Shown: piece by piece, positions 62,980 through 64,000 of the stretch | Layout: the number at the start of each line of letters is the position of its first letter | Numbering within the stretch: the first letter of the stretch is position 1 | Assembly: GCF_001049495.1 (NCBI RefSeq) | Contig: NZ_CDWI01000001.1 | Coordinates: 62,001 to 126,000 of the forward strand | Length of the DNA stretch: 64,000 nucleotides | Source of the DNA: Microbacterium sp. 3J1 | GTDB lineage: Bacteria > Actinomycetota > Actinomycetes > Actinomycetales > Microbacteriaceae | Direction: 5' to 3' | Notes under the pieces: generated by a model | What the model was told of the DNA's origin: nothing | What the model saw: only the letters and a program-made list of their open reading frames with translations | Database searches by the model: none | Made by a program: the position numbers and the translations under genes

Positions 62980-63474
62980 ATGAGCGAGGCTGATGAGGTC
63001 GATCGGATCGTCGGTGCCTGGAACACCCAGCGCCCCGACCTCGACTTCTCACCCCTCGAGGTGCTCTCGCGCATGGATCGGCTCACGCGCCTGCTCGACC
63101 GCGCCCGGCGAGACGTGTTCCGCCGCAGCGACCTGGAGGCATGGGAGTGGGATGTGCTCTCGGCGCTGCGCCGGGCCGGCACGCCCTTCCAGCTCTCGCC
63201 GAAGCAGCTGCTGCAGCAGACCCTCGTCTCCAGCGGCACGATGACCAACCGCATCGATCGACTGGTGGGGCGCCGGTTCGTCCGTCGAGAGGCCGACCCC
63301 GCAGACGGGCGCAGCGTGCTCGTCACCCTCACGGACGACGGCCGGATCAGGGTGGATGCCGCGATCACGCGCCTCGTCGACGTCGAGGCCGACCTTCTGC
63401 AGGCGCTGTCACGCAGCGACCGCGACCGGCTGGCCGGGCTGCTGCGCAAGCTCAGCCTGAGCTTCGACGCGTGA
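62980..63474 (+). CDS. MarR-family transcriptional regulator
   Basis: 164 residues with the winged helix-turn-helix of MarR: AWEWDVLSALRRAG, recognition-helix region SSGTMTNRIDRLVGRRFVRR and the wing ADPADGRSVLVTLTDDG. Flanking helices form the dimer. The ligand is unknown. It precedes the pseudouridine synthase gene by 13 bases, so they may be co-transcribed, though a functional link is not obvious. Confidence 0.92.
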   Translation: MSEADEVDRIVGAWNTQRPDLDFSPLEVLSRMDRLTRLLDRARRDVFRRSDLEAWEWDVLSALRRAGTPFQLSPKQLLQQTLVSSGTMTNRIDRLVGRRFVRREADPADGRSVLVTLTDDGRIRVDAAITRLVDVEADLLQALSRSDRDRLAGLLRKLSLSFDA

Positions 63475-63487
63475 GGGGCGCACGCTG

Positions 63488-64000
63488 ATGGCCATGCTCT
63501 CCCCTCTTCCCGTGCGCGACGGCGTGGGCGCGACGCGCCTGCACGTGCCCCTGGTCGGCGAATGGCCGACCGTCGCCGCGTACATGATCGAGCGCTTCTT
63601 CCACCTCGACCCCGAGCGACTGCTCGTGCGCTTCGACCGGGGCGAGATCGTGGCGCGCGACGGCACCCCGCTGGCGAGGGACACTCCCCTGGGCGCGGAG
63701 GAGTTCATCTGGTACTACCGCGACCCGCCGGTCGAGACGCGCCTTCCCGTCGAGCTCGAGATCCTGCACCAGGACGACGACCTCGTGGTCATCGACAAGC
63801 CGCACTTCCTGCCGACCACCCCAGGCGGGAGGTTCCTGCAGAACTCCGCTCTCATCCGTCTGCGCAACCTGCTCGACAACCCCGATATCGCACCCATCCA
63901 TCGCCTCGACCGCGCGACCGCAGGGCTGCTGATGTTCTCGGCGCGTCCGGAGTCGCGCGGGCCGTACCAGCTGCTGTTCGAGACCCGCCAGGTGCAGAAG
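63488..64000 (+). CDS. RluA-family pseudouridine synthase (3' end outside window)
   Basis: 171 codons are present. The catalytic motif HRLDRATAGLLMFS contains the Asp that attacks uridine, and LEILHQDDDLVVIDKPHFLPTTPGG is the usual preceding strand. The first ~80 residues form an unusual N-domain without a clear S4 signature. It should isomerise uridines in rRNA or tRNA; the exact site is unknown. ATG 63488 is used; ATG 63494 is possible. Confidence 0.9.
   Translation, partial: MAMLSPLPVRDGVGATRLHVPLVGEWPTVAAYMIERFFHLDPERLLVRFDRGEIVARDGTPLARDTPLGAEEFIWYYRDPPVETRLPVELEILHQDDDLVVIDKPHFLPTTPGGRFLQNSALIRLRNLLDNPDIAPIHRLDRATAGLLMFSARPESRGPYQLLFETRQVQK

Noticed and set aside
60392..62983. Open frame of over 860 codons opposite prsA and glmU
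   Set aside because: Crosses two essential genes and the tRNA in antisense; no start signal and no recognisable domain.
1..64000. Horizontal-transfer island, phage or transposon
   Set aside because: GC level and codon style look even throughout; no integrase, transposase, terminal repeats or phage genes were seen, and the single tRNA has no integration scar.

Overview
The window is chromosomal DNA from a high-GC Gram-positive actinobacterium. Marks of that group are acyl-CoA carboxylase with an epsilon subunit, an LpdA-type quinone reductase beside a deoD/pmmB pair, actinobacterial SdhC/D/A/B, CTC-type L25, and many start codons sitting 6-7 bases behind a TANNNT hexamer. Gene content and style point to Microbacteriaceae, most likely Microbacterium; this is inferred from remembered family resemblance, not from a search. 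Coding density is very high. I see no insertion sequence, prophage, CRISPR array, rRNA or origin.

Layout. 1-3.5 kb: a DUF3039 fragment and an ABC-2 exporter whose ATPase carries a very long histone-H1-like tail. 3.8-5.5 kb: a nucleotidyltransferase and an EcsC-like protein. 5.6-7.5 kb: accD-accE. 7.7-8.9 kb: a lone ROK regulator. 9.2-12.1 kb: a NarL/LuxR two-component system plus a degenerate kinase-like partner. 12.1-15.9 kb: an RNA methyltransferase divergent from maf and accA. 15.9-20.2 kb: lpdA (minus), then deoD, pmmB and an HPr paralog. 20.3-27.9 kb: a mannitol PTS locus (mtlR divergent from an orphan EIIB, ptsH, ptsI, mtlA, mtlF, mtlD) that also encodes the general PTS proteins. 28-30 kb: a flavin monooxygenase and a hydrolase.

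30.1-40.4 kb (minus): a nucleoside uptake and salvage block, bmp lipoprotein, ABC ATPase, two permeases, cdd, deoA, add, then a deacetylase-like protein and a PfkB kinase. 40.5-45.4 kb: manC divergent from sdhCDAB. 45.4-49.3 kb: a BrkB-like membrane protein, exodeoxyribonuclease III, trpS and a proline-rich DUF4190-like protein. 49.3-52.6 kb: pth and rplY (minus), a 41-residue membrane peptide, and gnd. 52.6-57.3 kb: a MacB-type ABC exporter divergent from an OmpR-type two-component system. 57.3-60.3 kb (minus): a three-gene flavin electron-transfer module (FMN-binding lipoprotein, ApbE, RnfD/NqrB-like membrane domain fused to an FNR reductase). 60.3-64 kb: prsA, glmU, tRNA-Gln, a MarR regulator and a truncated RluA-type pseudouridine synthase.

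The genes connect in several ways. Purine nucleosides imported by the BMP transporter can be deaminated by Add and Cdd and cleaved by DeoD and DeoA. The pentose 1-phosphate released can be isomerised by the PmmB-type mutase, and PrsA makes PRPP for salvage. The most unusual pieces are the flavin module, the H1-like tail on an exporter ATPase, the overlapping divergent promoters of the methyltransferase and maf, a glmU start codon one base behind a tRNA, and the self-contained PTS locus with an orphan EIIB.
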